64,000 nucleotides of DNA from Trichomonas vaginalis G3 (Eukaryota; Parabasalia; Trichomonadida; Trichomonadidae). The translations under genes and the position numbers were made by a program. This document shows positions 1 through 10,183 of the stretch, piece by piece (positions within the stretch are counted from its first letter, which is position 1; the number at the start of each line of letters is the position of its first letter). The DNA is taken from assembly GCF_026262505.1 (NCBI RefSeq), contig NC_067208.1, forward strand, positions 10,673,962-10,737,961, read 5' to 3'. The notes under the pieces were generated by a model that was given only the letters and a program-made list of their open reading frames with translations, searched no databases and was not told the origin of the DNA.

Positions 1-472
1 ATTATAAGTTTTGAGAAGATTGAATATAACACAAATAAATTTGAATGTAAGTTAAATTGCTTGTTGTTTTTAATAGGCATTTAATGAGAAATCCAATATT
101 GCAAAATTCAAATTGAATGATTGAAAGAACAGAAAAAGTCATTCTTTTCAATTTCGAATATGTTTCATTGTATTTATAATTATACGGCAAATAAGATATT
201 TAAACTTGATTTTTGAAGGAAAATTCACAAAATTGAATAAATTCAAATAATTTTTATTCAAAAATAAACTAGTTATTTGAGTTTAATACTAATTATCTAT
301 TCAAACTACAAAGTTTGTAATTTAAAATATTTTGTGAGATCAGATTGAATTAATTCAAGGTTCTTTTCAATTAATATTAATGACCATATTACGCATTTTC
401 GAACATTCTAAACCAAATATATAAAAATGGGAGACGAATGTTAAATTTGCTAGACATGGGGGAGTTGTCTGC

Positions 473-801
473 AAAGTTTTAGCTCTTATCTCTAACAAAA
501 AATTAATTTTTAAAAAAATGACCGAATACGTTTCACAGCGAGAAAAAAATAAAAGGCAAGATAGAATTTTCTAGACATAAAGAAGTTGTTTACCGAGTTT
601 TAGCTCTTATCTCTAACAAAAAATTAATTTTTAAAAAAATGACCGAATACGTTTCACAGCGAGAAAAAAATAAAAGGCAAGATAGAATTTTCTAGACATA
701 AAGAAGTTGTTTACCGAGTTTTAGCTCTTATCTCTAACAAAAAATTAATTTTTAAAAAAATGACCGAATACGTTTCACAGCGAGAAAAAAATAAAACTTT
801 A
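473..801 (+). repeat. Subterminal tandem repeat, 120-bp unit, left array
   Basis: The motif AGTTTTAGCTCTTATCTC recurs at about 481, 599 and 719, giving a 120-bp period. Each unit contains AAAAATTAATTTTTAAAAAA and CCGAATACGTTTCACAGCGA. The first copy is diverged at its outer end (GTTGTCTGCAAAG instead of GTTGTTTACCGAG), as expected for a terminal unit. Confidence 0.9.
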
Positions 802-972
802 CACTGATTTTAATTTTCATTTCCAGTCACTTTACTTATTTTTTTTTATTTTTTTCATTTTAATTATCAATTTTTTCATAATACGTTTATTTACGTTACC
901 ATTTTCTTTATTCTTTTGAATTCCATACTACACACTTATAGAATATTTTGATTGTTAACGTACTTCATTAGA

Positions 973-1947
973 ATGAATCCTTACAAAGGGTATGTCGATC
1001 GAATTTACCTAATTGGTATTTCCAATCAGATTGAAAAAGGTAAAATGACATGGGAAGAAGCTTGCACCCATGTTCCCATCGCCCCAACCCTTCAATCAAA
1101 TGATTTCAAATATTTAGATGTTTCAAAATCTTTTTTACAAAATCAATTTAGCTTACAGAATATCCCATTGCCTAAAGGCAAGAAAGGTCGTAGGGTCAAT
1201 CCCTACGACCAAATCAAAGCTCTTGCTGTGATACATGACCACTGGGCCTTTCCCTGTGGTCAAACAAAACAATGGAAACGTTTGAAATTACAACAAATTG
1301 ATGTATCTTATAGAGAAGTACGCAGATACTTCAAAGAAAATCATTTCACCAAGACGCGATTAGAGCATGCCGGGCCAGAAACAGCAGTAAGATATTGGGC
1401 GCTTTCACCCAATCTTATCTGGCACGCAGATGTTCATTATTTTAGGGGTGTTCGTGGCCAGTATATTTATGGCATAATCGACGATTTTAGCCGCAAAGTC
1501 CTAGCGTGTATACAAATACCAGATATGCTGGCAGCGACGACAGCGAACGTTGCGGCTTCCGCCTTCATTGAATTTGGCGCCCCTTATTGTTTCTGGACCG
1601 ATAACGGTTCAGAAAATAGGGGAGCCTTTCAAGATCTACTTGATCTTTGGGGCGTCCAATGGCGGCATACAGACTCTCATTCTCCCTACCAAAATGGGAA
1701 GATTGAGAGATTCTGGCCGACATTGGAGCGCTGCCAAAGCATTCAGGCTATTCCTGCCTTTATTTGGGAGTACAATAATAACACACCGCATGAAGATCTC
1801 CCAATTAATCCATTAACTGGAACAAATTACACGCCAAATCAAATGTATCAGCTGAAACCGAAATACACAAATGCAGATACAGAAAGGTTGTGGCAAATAT
1901 GGGATACAGATACAGGCATGACCGCTGTTGACACATTCACAGCGTAA
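973..1947 (+). CDS. rve/DDE integrase (transposase), intact copy
   Basis: Retroviral-integrase-like (rve) catalytic core. Counting from the TTG at 952 (331 aa), the likely acidic triad is D160 in LIWHAD, D217 in FWTDNGSEN and E252 in NGKIERFW, so 34 residues lie between the second D and the E. A basic region (KGKKGRR, about residues 75-81) and an HTH-like stretch with the RYF motif precede the core. The ATG at 973 is chosen because 952 is TTG here; copy B has ATG at the equivalent site. The C-terminus is short, without an obvious chromodomain. The ORF is uninterrupted, unlike copies B and C. The core recalls IS481/Ginger-type integrases, but the subfamily is not assigned. It is unrelated in sequence to the Maverick integrase at 22561. 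Confidence 0.85.
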   Translation: MNPYKGYVDRIYLIGISNQIEKGKMTWEEACTHVPIAPTLQSNDFKYLDVSKSFLQNQFSLQNIPLPKGKKGRRVNPYDQIKALAVIHDHWAFPCGQTKQWKRLKLQQIDVSYREVRRYFKENHFTKTRLEHAGPETAVRYWALSPNLIWHADVHYFRGVRGQYIYGIIDDFSRKVLACIQIPDMLAATTANVAASAFIEFGAPYCFWTDNGSENRGAFQDLLDLWGVQWRHTDSHSPYQNGKIERFWPTLERCQSIQAIPAFIWEYNNNTPHEDLPINPLTGTNYTPNQMYQLKPKYTNADTERLWQIWDTDTGMTAVDTFTA

Positions 1948-2336
1948 TAATAAACATAATTTTTTAATTTCATTTTTAACAAGTTTTTTTAAATGTATGT
2001 AATGAATAATTCATTAGAATATGATAATGCACATTGTAACAGAATAGAACAATCACCAAATTTTTTTTTGAAATTAAAAAATAAAAGTAAAAAGTATAAA
2101 GTAATCTAACCAAAAAAGATATTTAAAAGAATTTTGGAAAAAACAGAATAAGGATAATGATATTATTTTAGATACACAATCGATGTACTGAAGAATAATC
2201 CGGTAAAATGATGATATAAAATTAGATTATTTTACAAGTAGCTAAAAGAATAAAACTATAATATAAAATAAATGAAGTTTAATGAAACAATAAAGGTTAA
2301 ATAAATAATAAAGATTTTTATTTTATATCAGTATTG

Positions 2337-2632
2337 AGAAGAAGTAACAGCTGACACTTGGTAGACAACTTCTTTATGGCTAGAAAATTCTATCTTGCCT
2401 TTTATTTTTTTCTCGCTGTGAAACGTATTCGGTCATTTTTTTAAAAATTAATTTTTTGTTAGAGATAAGAGCTAAAACTCGGTAAACAACTTCTTTATGT
2501 CTAGAAAATTCTATCTTGCCTTTTATTTTTTTCTCGCTGTGAAACGTATTCGGTCATTTTTTTAAAAATTAATTTTTTGTTAGAGATAAGAGCTAAAACT
2601 CGGTAAACAACTTCTTTATGTCTAGAAAATTC
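2337..2632 (-). repeat. Subterminal 120-bp repeat, right array (inverted)
   Basis: Reverse complement of the left array: GAGATAAGAGCTAAAACTCG recurs about every 120 bp. The outermost unit ends at ATGTCTAGAAAATTCGAG. It is separated from the integrase stop by about 390 bp of AT-rich sequence with no ORF. Confidence 0.9.
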
Positions 2633-2639
2633 GAGATAT

Positions 2640-2775
2640 AAAAATTGCTCACATTTGCTCACATTTTGGCACTTTTTTGTACGTTTGTCAAAAAAATTGT
2701 GAGGAAGATCTCACAAAAATAGTCAAAATGTGAGCAAATTTTGAGAAGTGCTCACATTTTGACATACGATTATTT
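2640..2775. repeat. Cluster of inverted GCTCACATTTT motifs
   Basis: Just outside the transposon end, GCTCACATTT occurs twice head-to-tail, then in inverted form (AAATGTGAGC), then direct again, with a central GTGAGGAAGATCTCAC palindrome. The array is conserved in copies B (about 32410-32530) and C (about 37130-37250). It could be a protein-binding array or a remnant of another terminus; function unknown. Confidence 0.5.
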
Positions 2776-3494
2776 TCATACGTTTTTTTGATGAATTCTA
2801 ATAAAACTTCATTACCACTTTCAGAACGAAGCGTAACTTTTCAGCACGTAACGCTCTATCATGTGTAGTGACATATTATTCAAAAAAACTCAGATTGCTT
2901 ATCTTATAATAACAATTTCATTAGAAAAAATGCACGATTTCACGCTAAAACTTTGAAGCAATTCTTAAATTCGGATAAAAAATCGATATGTATTACACTT
3001 TAAACTTCAAAAAATGGTTCAAAATTTAGACTTAGTTTATCTTAACAATATAGCAGATTTTAAGCCGAACAAGTAGGAGTAATAGAAATAGCTCTTGAAA
3101 ATAATTACAATTAGTAATATGTAAGTCAAAGTTCGAGTATTCTAATAAATAAACGTTCCGGATTTTCTTTACTACAAGAATCAATACTTAATATATAGAA
3201 GCAACAGTAAAAACTTATTAGAGATTCAAAAAGAAAGTTGACTAAAGAGAATCTTTTTATATAAGTAATTTTATTTTTTTGAAATACGAGATCGAATAAA
3301 CATGTATTTTATTTTATTACTATAATAATACGTTTTTACATAGTAAGAAAGTTTAGAGACTGAAATGAAATTAAAAATTGAGAAAAAAATAAAGCTTTTC
3401 TATAAAAATTCATATTAATATATAGTATAATGATATTACAATTTATTGATAGTTGTGTTAGAAAAAAGGTACATTCACTATTTTTGACAAAATT

Positions 3495-3716
3495 TTAAAT
3501 TTTCATGGGGTTGTAAATCTTATAATAACTAGATGAATAAGGAATAAATCCCAGTATGATGTAGTTATTTGTTGTTAATTCGAATGTGTTTAGAGGTAAA
3601 CTTAGCTTGTGAGATATATATAAATAAAGTGTTAATGCTTTAACCGCTCTTGGTGGAATGACATATAATTTTGTATCCTTATAAATAAATTTAATGTAGT
3701 TTTCCATTTTTGTCAC
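3495..3716 (-). CDS. Hypothetical 73-aa ORF in repeat R
   Basis: Begins at MTKMENYIKF; an internal Met at residue 4 is an alternative start. The residue pattern is compatible with a short beta-grasp/ubiquitin-like fold (alternating hydrophobics, then VKALTLYLYISHK), but this is only a guess. The same ORF is intact at 33259-33480 and truncated in the inverted copy at 36337. Conservation may reflect only recent duplication of R. Not recognised as a known family. Confidence 0.3.
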   Translation of the reverse strand: MTKMENYIKFIYKDTKLYVIPPRAVKALTLYLYISHKLSLPLNTFELTTNNYIILGFIPYSSSYYKIYNPMKI

Positions 3717-3801
3717 TTTTTAAGATCTTACAAAATATAGTTGATTTTTATCACTATTGAAATAAGATAAATAATGTAAGGAAAAAAAAAAAAAAGGGAG
3801 T

Positions 3802-3833
3802 GGGGCTTCCAGGCACTTCGTGCCTTCTAGCCC
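3802..3833. repeat. TIR hairpin 1
   Basis: Outer stem GGGCT/AGCCC and inner stem GGCAC-TTC-GTGCC, separated by a short internal loop. The same structure occurs at 3875-3905, 27249-27278 and 27323-27354. Confidence 0.8.
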
Positions 3834-3874
3834 TGAGGATGATTGATATAATGAAGTTTTTTTTTTCTTGGGGC

Positions 3875-3905
3875 GGGCTTCCAGGCGCGTTGCGCCCTCT
3901 AGCCC
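3875..3905. repeat. TIR hairpin 2 (compensatory variant)
   Basis: Inner stem is GGCGC-GTT-GCGCC instead of GGCAC-TTC-GTGCC. Both sides of the stem changed together, so pairing is preserved while sequence is not. Confidence 0.75.
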
Positions 3906-3965
3906 ACATAAATGAAGTTCTTATATACGGGTCTTCCAGGAGCTTTTCACAAATTATATATGTTT

Positions 3966-4093
3966 TCATGTTTTGTCAAGACTTCTTCGTAAATGTTTTG
4001 TCAAGACTTCTTCGTAAATGTTTTGTCAAGACTTCTTCGTAAATGTTTTGTCAAGACTTCTTCGTAAATGTTTTGTCAAGACTTCTTCGTAAA
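3966..4093 (+). repeat. 25-bp minisatellite, left end of Maverick
   Basis: About five copies of ATGTTTTGTCAAGACTTCTT followed by CGTAA (25-bp period). The same unit, in the same strand orientation, forms a longer array at 26925-27232 inside the right end. A degenerate inverted set lies at about 16630-16715. There are no unique spacers, so it is not CRISPR-like. Confidence 0.85.
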
Positions 4094-4114
4094 ATCAGAC
4101 AAAAATAATGTTTA

Positions 4115-4160
4115 GGGTAGAAGGTTAGATATAACCTCTTTTCTAACCTCTTTTCTACCC
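4115..4160. repeat. 46-nt dispersed hairpin, copy 1
   Basis: Starts GGGTAGAAGGTTAGA and ends TCTTTTCTACCC, so the ends pair (GGGTAGAA/TTCTACCC) and inner GGTTAGA pairs with TCTAACC. Three further 46-nt copies lie at 15573, 16732 and 18208. This copy is 150 nt upstream of the first gene rather than behind a stop codon. Confidence 0.7.
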
Positions 4161-4310
4161 TCTTGAATTTTCAAGACTTCTTCGTCATAGGCACGGAGAT
4201 AGGACGGTTATTTTACAAAACTGACAACACGTTGACCGAGTAGTTTTTTGTGCTGAACAAAAAGTGTCATATAAACATCTGTCGAAAACCGCTTTTTAAC
4301 TTCACTTAAA

Positions 4311-6012
4311 ATGCCACGTAAGCTACGTAAGAATATACGTAAGAGGAAGAGAGCATTGAAACATCCAATAGTAAAACTGACACCACAACAACAGTTGCAA
4401 CAACAAATGCTGAATGACCCCACTATGTTGCAACAAATGTCAAGCAATCCTATGCTTTTAAACCGAGTTGTTGGTGCACAGAGTGGAGGTTTAAGAGCGG
4501 CACTTTTAGCGAAAATGGCAGGCTATGGTGGAACAGCATATAACCCTCAAAGTCAAATGAATTTGAGTTCACTCAAAAATCAAATAGCAGATGTCAAAAA
4601 GTCAAACATAGACATACAGAAGCAAATATGTGAAAACGAAAAGAAACTAGAATACGACAGACACACAAAGAAACTCAATGAGTTAAACGTAGAGAAAAAG
4701 AAGAAAGAAGAACAACTGAAAGAACTAAGTACAGAGGAATATGCGAAAAAAGTGTCAGAAAAGGCAGCAGAAGTAGCAAAAATGGAACAAGATGTCATAA
4801 ATTTGAAAAACCATACTACTCAATATAAAATACTGAAAGATGAAGAGATAAAACAAAAAGCCCTGAAGACATATATGGATAGCGATGAGTATAAAAAAGA
4901 AGTTGAAGCAAATGTAAAGGCAGAAAAACTTTTACAGTTGCAAAACCAAACCGTACAGTATGAAAACTTAGCACAAGAAAGTAAAAAATAACGACGCAGC
5001 CATGCAAAAGGCAATGAAAAGTGCAGAATATATAAAAGCTAATAATGACTGGTTAGATGCCCAAGCCAACGCTAAAGCAGCCCAACTATAGGGTCAATAA
5101 GGACAAAAATACAAGCGGATGAAGATAGTTCAAATGAAGCTTTAACAAATGCTGACTTTAAGAACGCTTTCGAAGCTCTTCATAGTAAGGTGAAACAAGT
5201 GAACGACTTCTCATCTGGAAAGAAACTGAAGTCTGAAGGTTTCGACAAAGAGTTAAAAGAAGTAGCACAAAATATAACGAAAATAACAGATGCAGCAACG
5301 AGACAGGCAGTTCAAAGTGCCTATGACGCCGTTAGAGCAACTGTTGTGGAAAGTCAAGAAAAAGAGTTACAACAGACCAAAACAGACCTAGTAAATGCTT
5401 TCTTAAAAACGAAAAGTCAGGTAGGACATTACGCTGCAGATGGAACATATGTGCCAGCTGGTGGAACTTATATACCAACTGGTGGAACTTATATACTAGC
5501 TAGTGGAACCTATATACCACCAAACCCTCCAAGAGAAGCACCTGCACCAGGACTACCTAAAACATTTACATCGTCACATGGACACAGACACAGGCATGCA
5601 CCAAAACCAACACAGCAACCACCTCCACAACCAGCACAGCAACCAACAGTTCAAAACCCTGCACAACAACCACCTCCACAACCAGCACAGCAACCAACAG
5701 TTCAAAACCCTGCACAACAACACCTCCACAACCAGCACAGCAACCAACAGTTCAAAATCCAGCACCACAACAACCACAAACAGAGCAAGGACATAAAAGA
5801 AGTAGAGAACAAGGAAACCAAGAATTCTTAAAAATGCTTAAGGAAATTATGGTTACCCAGATACTCTTGACTTTAGTGACAGATATAAAGAAGCTATTAG
5901 AAAGTTCAAGGAAGGAAATACTGACCGAACCTATTTAGCTTTATGGTTCAGCACCAAATGGGATATAATTTCAAACCTGGAAAATACAAGCTCGCTAAGG
6001 GATATGATTTAA
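4311..6012 (+). CDS. Basic coiled-coil, Pro/Gln-rich structural-like protein (frameshifted)
   Basis: Very basic N-terminus (PRKLRKNIRKRKRALK), then Gln-rich and a long charged coiled coil (about residues 85-225). After a stop at 4989 the coding character continues in other frames to 5190-5831, with four near-repeats of GGTYIPTGGTYI-type and three Pro/Gln blocks (QQPPPQPAQQPTVQNPAQ). A missing C near 5720 shifts the frame. The expected frame then runs through a YPDTLDFSDRYKEAIRKF stretch and could end at the TAA at 6010. At least three frameshifts therefore split what looks like one gene of about 560 aa. The upstream A/T motif is weak. The basic N-terminus suggests DNA or capsid-interior association (inference). 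Family not recognised. Confidence 0.55.
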
Positions 6013-7621
6013 TAGCATATCATCCAAATGACATGAATGAATTTACTCCAAGATATTTGGTGTCAGAGATAAATGATAATTCAACTATCTTCATGAAACG
6101 CGTAAAAAATAGAGACGGAACGAAAGAAGAAAGGGTTATGAATGCGGATGGCTTAAATAGGGAACTTGTTGAAAACGGTCTCGGAATATATGAAATGCCA
6201 GCAGATGAGGTACAAGAAACTCCACAGGAAGAAATAGTTCAGATACAACCAGACATGGAAGAAATAGTTCAGCAACAACAGCTAGAAGAGCCTGAAGGAA
6301 ACGAACAAGTCACTCCTTTGGAAACTAACTTCACAGAACTAGATGAAGATTTGGAACAGCCGAAAAATCTTGACCCTCAACAAGAGTATGCGGAGAATAT
6401 GGAATCTTTCCAAGAGTCTAAAAAAAATTCGGCTGACATAGTAGAAGAATATCGAAAAATGTTTGCCGACATACAAAAGACTCCAACACCAGATGAAAAT
6501 ATTCAGCATAGAATGGAAGCACTGAAAGAAAATGTACACAAATACAACAACCCTTTTTACTTACGAGCATTTAACGTTCAATCTTCGGATGAACTCGGTG
6601 AAGATAAAAGGTTAAATTTCAAGAAAACATATAGAAATGAAACATTGTTTAAAGTTCATTCAGAACCTAGCCAAGATGGAAACAAACCTACTTTTGTTTC
6701 TGCAGACGATGGAACTACAATGAGATGGGGTCATAAAGCTAACTCGGATAGGTGGTTCATAAACTTACAACCTCAATTCCAAGAAGTTGTAGACGCAATG
6801 GAAGTGAATGGTGAACCAGATATAGCTGGTATTTTCAGCGCGGCTTTAATGCCGTTGAAAGATATGAAAGATGCAGATATTTTGGACCAGTATGAAATGA
6901 ACATGGCTGATGGAAATATAACACCTGACGTTCTAGAACATTTATCTCAAAGAACTACACAGAACCATAAAGATGGTATATTTGGTGAAGAGTTTAGAAA
7001 GAAAGTTAGGGAGAGAGAAGGAAGAGAACCTATTGTACATGACCTTGCAAACGAAAGTTTGCAAAATGTCATAAAAACTTACTTTGCAGACAATGAACCG
7101 AGAAGGATGAATATTTAAGAAAACTCAAATGGACAGTACCAAATGAAATGTTAGTATTGAAAAAACATGTTCCTTGACAAAATAAAACCAACTACAGAAA
7201 TAACGACGCAAGACTGAAAGATTGGGTAAAAGCTTTCCCATTCACAAAAGATATAGTTGGTAACATGGAAAGAAAACCAGAATGGCTACAAAAACATATA
7301 TTTGGAAACGAGCATATTCCATATGGACAGGCCACTGTTTGAAGAGCTTGAACCAGAAACTCAGGAAAGAGTCATGCAAACAATACGCGAAGACATCAAA
7401 TACAGACTATGACAAACTCTTTCTAGGATATAGGTTACCTTGAGATGGGCGACCAGAGCCAAAAGGCAAAAAGGACATGGGAAATTTGCAACATACTAGA
7501 TGAACATAATGCAAAGATGCAACAACTTCAAGCAGAGGGCAATGAAGGAAAAAGAAGAGTTAAAAACTCAGTCAGGAAGAAAGTAAAGCTTGGTCCACGT
7601 GGGTTCTATTATGACATATAA
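5943..7621 (+). CDS. Unknown acidic Maverick protein (C-terminus frameshifted)
   Basis: The first 391 aa (to 7118) are open: a small folded N-terminal region (KPGKYKLAKGYDLIAYHP), an acidic Gln/Glu linker (about residues 90-150), then a charged helical region. The stop at 7116 is probably not native. Coding-like fragments continue in shifting frames (RLKDWVKAFPFTKDIVGNME, then EELEPETQERVMQTIRED, then KRTWEICNILDEHNAKMQQL) to a plausible C-terminus VKLGPRGFYYDI with TAA at 7619. ATG 5943 overlaps the preceding gene's tail; ATG 6033 (MNEFTPRYL) is an alternative. It lies directly upstream of the capsid gene. Function unknown. Confidence 0.55.
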
Positions 7622-7653
7622 ATCCAACTATTCTATATTTTTACTCATATGAA

Positions 7654-9282
7654 ATGTACGCCGCTCAGAATATAACGCCAACAGTTTTGGATGCTATGAA
7701 TGGAAATGTTTCCGAATGGTATAACGAATGCGACAATGCCATTAGAAGGTCAGAAATAGTTCCTGGAACTTACGAATATACAACTGCTGTTTCATATGGA
7801 AACGTAGGTGAGTTTGGTGAAGGTTCTTCAACAACAGTAGAATATTGCTTGCGACAGGTTTCATATTATTTCTATTGACAACTCATTCTTATACGTGGAA
7901 ACAAGACATTGAAATAAAACCTTCTGCCAAGTTGTCTGACAAGAAAGGTTGCAATGGAATTTTCTATGTCGGATACCAATATGCTCCAGAAGTTTTTATG
8001 GGATATAAGATATATTCTAACTCTGACTTAGTTCAAACAGTAACATGGGCAAAACTATGAATGGTTCGCTTTGAGAAACTCAGTACAACCACAAGCTAGA
8101 GAACAAACAGACCAGTATGCAACTATTGAGAAAATAAGAAGACTTTGACCCTAACGTTCCAGGAGTTTATGTTGACCTTTCTGGACAAACTGCAGCAGCA
8201 GTAACCAAAGTAAAACTGAAACTTAGAGTTCCTTTGTCATCTTTCCTCATCTTCAGGTTTTTAAGATACTTGCCAAACTGGGCAGGAAAAATTTCTATCG
8301 AACTTACTCCAAGCAAAAATAACTTAGTCATTGCACCAACACAAGACCCATTCACTCTTACAGAAGTAGTGGGAACAAATAAAATGTCATTCGCCGACTT
8401 TTGCAAAAACAAAGTTGACTTAGACTTTGGTTTCTCAAACCTCAACACTGAAGTAAACTATTATTTCAATGCTGCTGGAGATGCTTGGGACCCAGTTAAG
8501 TTCACATGCGAAAAGTTTGAATGCAAGAGAATAGAAAGCAGACTTGCAGTCTATATGTTGGACCCAGATATTTCAAATGCTTTAGCTGCCAAATATATTG
8601 CAGTTCCACTTATGTTCCCTATACACCAAATATCTGTCAAAGACTTTGCAGGTGAAGTTGGAAACCAAAGTGCTGACCCAGGTGCAAGAACAGATATTGC
8701 TTTAACAACTGCAATGAAACATGCAGATACTATGTTTGTACTGTTCAGACGAACTATAAATGAACTATTCTTGCTTCTACAACCCTGGTATTAAATACCA
8801 TATAAACATAGATGGCAAATATTATCCAAGAGAAGAATATTCTACAGTTGAGGATATGAGGTCATACAACTTGACATTAGATGCTATGAACTTTAACAAC
8901 AACTTCACAACAACCATTAACCCTGAAATGCAAAGTTCTATTATGCCATATGTGAAAGTATGGACTCATACAGGAGGTCAAAAAACTCAATATACAAATG
9001 GAGACGTTCAAACTTTTGGCTTGGCATTCCATTTGCTGACTCAGAAGACTTTATGGGTGGTATTTCAACTGTTGGTACAGTTCAAATACAATATACTTGG
9101 TGACAGAGACGGTCCAGATGAACTGAGAGCAAAGAGTTTAACAAAACCAATAGCACTTTTCACGGAAGATGCTCTTTTGAAGATTCGGTTCGATGAAACC
9201 TGCTGGGGCTCCTCAGATTGGCATAACGACAGCTTCCATCGAGCAGATTTTGGCAGCAGTCAGTAAGTTGTTCTTGAACTGA
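7654..9282 (+). CDS. Probable major capsid protein, double jelly-roll type (frameshifted)
   Basis: Starts MYAAQNITPTVLDAMNG after a TTTTTAC motif 16 nt upstream. Total span is about 543 codons, the size of small-virus double-jelly-roll MCPs. The first barrel has the line KLRVPLSSFLIFRF...PNWAGKISIELTP, which resembles the PLSxxFgF...GxxxxixLt signature of Polinton, virophage and adintovirus MCPs. The second barrel includes YNLTLDAMNFNN and, in a shifted frame near 9030-9080, a DSEDFMGGISTVGTVQIQYT stretch. The frame breaks near 7860, 8050-8150, 8750, 9040 and 9180. The C-terminus is best read in the frame starting at 9193 (MKPAGAPQIGITTASIEQIL), with stop TGA 9280-9282. Assignment rests on pattern and size, not on a search. 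Confidence 0.65.
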
Positions 9283-9579
9283 CTTCTCTCCGTCAAATAT
9301 TGACAGTACGCCAGTTTTGACATAGTATTGTATTAAAAACTTACCTTTAGAAATATCGGTCAGTTTTGTTGTTATATTTTTGTCTGCTTCAAGAACTTTC
9401 ACCATTTCAGTTATACCAACTTTCTTTGCTTTATGAAAATATTTTGGTTCAGCAAAGACTGCTATTCTATAACATTTTCCATTGTTTGTATAAAGAACTA
9501 TTCTGTCAATGTATTTGTATTGTTTGTGTGTGTAAACTTTGTTCTGCTTCAATTCGAAGAGATACTCAAATACGTCCAT
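9160..9579 (-). CDS. Small hypothetical protein, antisense-overlapping the MCP 3' end
   Basis: 139 aa, MDVFEYLFELKQNKVYTHKQ, mixed alpha/beta composition (YKYIDRIVLYTNNGKCYRIA). The last 25-40 residues overlap the capsid C-terminus on the other strand and may lie beyond the native stop if this gene also carries a frameshift. It is divergent from the next gene, with only 18 nt between the two start codons. Not recognised. Confidence 0.55.
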   Translation of the reverse strand: MDVFEYLFELKQNKVYTHKQYKYIDRIVLYTNNGKCYRIAVFAEPKYFHKAKKVGITEMVKVLEADKNITTKLTDISKGKFLIQYYVKTGVLSIFDGEKSVQEQLTDCCQNLLDGSCRYANLRSPSRFHRTESSKEHLP

Positions 9580-9597
9580 ATTTTTATTCTAAGTAAA
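9580..9597. promoter_or_regulatory. Compact divergent promoter
   Basis: 18-nt gap between ATGs on opposite strands. It contains TTTTTATTCTAAGTAAA directly before the plus-strand ATG, matching the element-wide TTTTTA(T/C) motif. Confidence 0.5.
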
Positions 9598-10135
9598 ATG
9601 TCATTTCCGAAAAATAGAAGCGTAAGTGTTTCAAAAGGTTTAATGGCGGTGGCAGATGTGAAGTTAAATTCACCAACTCAAACAAACAGTCAAAGTGTTG
9701 TTGTCAATGTCAAAGACAGAGATGTTGAAGTGGGGAAACCATACGAAGACGAAGATGGTAATAACAATTGTTCCTGTAAAAGAACAACCAACATATCCTG
9801 AAGTTAACAGAGACTTAAGTTCTGTTGCAGATATTCGAAACGACTACCAACAACTGAAAGACAAACTTCAAACTCAGGAGAAGATTTGTCAAGCTTTAAG
9901 TATAATGTTAAACTTGGTCGAACACAACCCTGTAAAAGTGAACTCATATGTCATCGCACCTCATGAAATTTTGAAAGAACTATTGAAACTTTTGACAGAG
10001 GCAGACGATATAAACATCAAAGAAATAGAACCCGACGTTAGTTGCTGTGGTGTTTCATATAATGTCATTGACAAGATATACGTTATGAAAGGAGGTGAAA
10101 CGTTGAACTTAAAATATAGTTTCCCAGACGTATAA
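9598..10135 (+). CDS. Hypothetical Maverick protein (one frameshift)
   Basis: Starts MSFPKNRSVSVSKGLMAVAD directly after the A/T motif. The frame breaks near 9765 (after VGKPYEDEDG) and continues in the next frame with ITIVPVKEQPTYPEVNRD, a coiled stretch DYQQLKDKLQTQEKICQAL, and ends at YSFPDV with TAA. Expected length is about 179 aa. It sits between the two probable capsid genes, so a virion or assembly role is possible (inference). Not recognised. Confidence 0.6.
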
Positions 10136-10183
10136 AAATATTTGACGACCACAACATTTCATTAAAATTTACTTGCTAAGTAA

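Larger units (their letters stand above)
450..2625 (+). mobile_element. Integrase-encoding DNA transposon, copy A (intact ORF)
   Basis: A single rve/DDE integrase ORF lies between two arrays of a 120-bp repeat in opposite orientation, about three copies at the left and two to three at the right. The outermost bases match as an inverted pair around CTAGACAT / ATGTCTAG. The same block occurs at 30217-32390 and, inverted, at 37271-39563. The inverted subterminal arrays look like the termini on which the integrase would act (inference). No clear target duplication was found, because all copies sit in the same larger repeat R. Confidence 0.7.
1..3785 (+). repeat. Long repeat R, copy A (direct), enters from left edge
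   Basis: Nearly identical to 29768-33545 (copy B) and to the reverse complement of 36337-40018 (copy C), with scattered 1-2 nt indels. It carries the integrase transposon at 450-2625 and a small ORF at 3495-3716. Copies A and B stay identical up to AATGTAAGGA and then diverge: A runs into the Maverick terminal A-tract, B into AT-rich spacer. No other gene is visible in 1-450, 1950-2340 or 2780-3480, which are AT-rich and stop-rich. Confidence 0.9.
3786..3960 (+). repeat. Maverick left terminal inverted repeat
   Basis: Matches the reverse complement of about 27216-27388. Order: A-tract, GGGAGTGGGGCTTCC, hairpin 1 (3802-3833), T-tract after ATAATGAAG, hairpin 2 (3875-3905), ATAAATGAAG. The arms are diverged, but both hairpins are kept at both ends. 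Confidence 0.85.

Noticed and set aside
1550-1816. 88-aa ORF inside the integrase (also 31317-31583, 38118-38345)
   Set aside because: Out-of-frame shadow of the integrase coding sequence.
3800-4042. 80-aa ORF at the Maverick left end and its antisense
   Set aside because: Covers TIR hairpins and 25-bp repeats; low complexity.
3966-4093. CRISPR-like array (also 26925-27232)
   Set aside because: The 25-bp repeats are contiguous with no unique spacers, and the host is a eukaryote.
5503-5796. Gln/His-rich ORF
   Set aside because: Frame shadow of the Pro/Gln repeat region; useful only as a sign of the frameshift near 5720.
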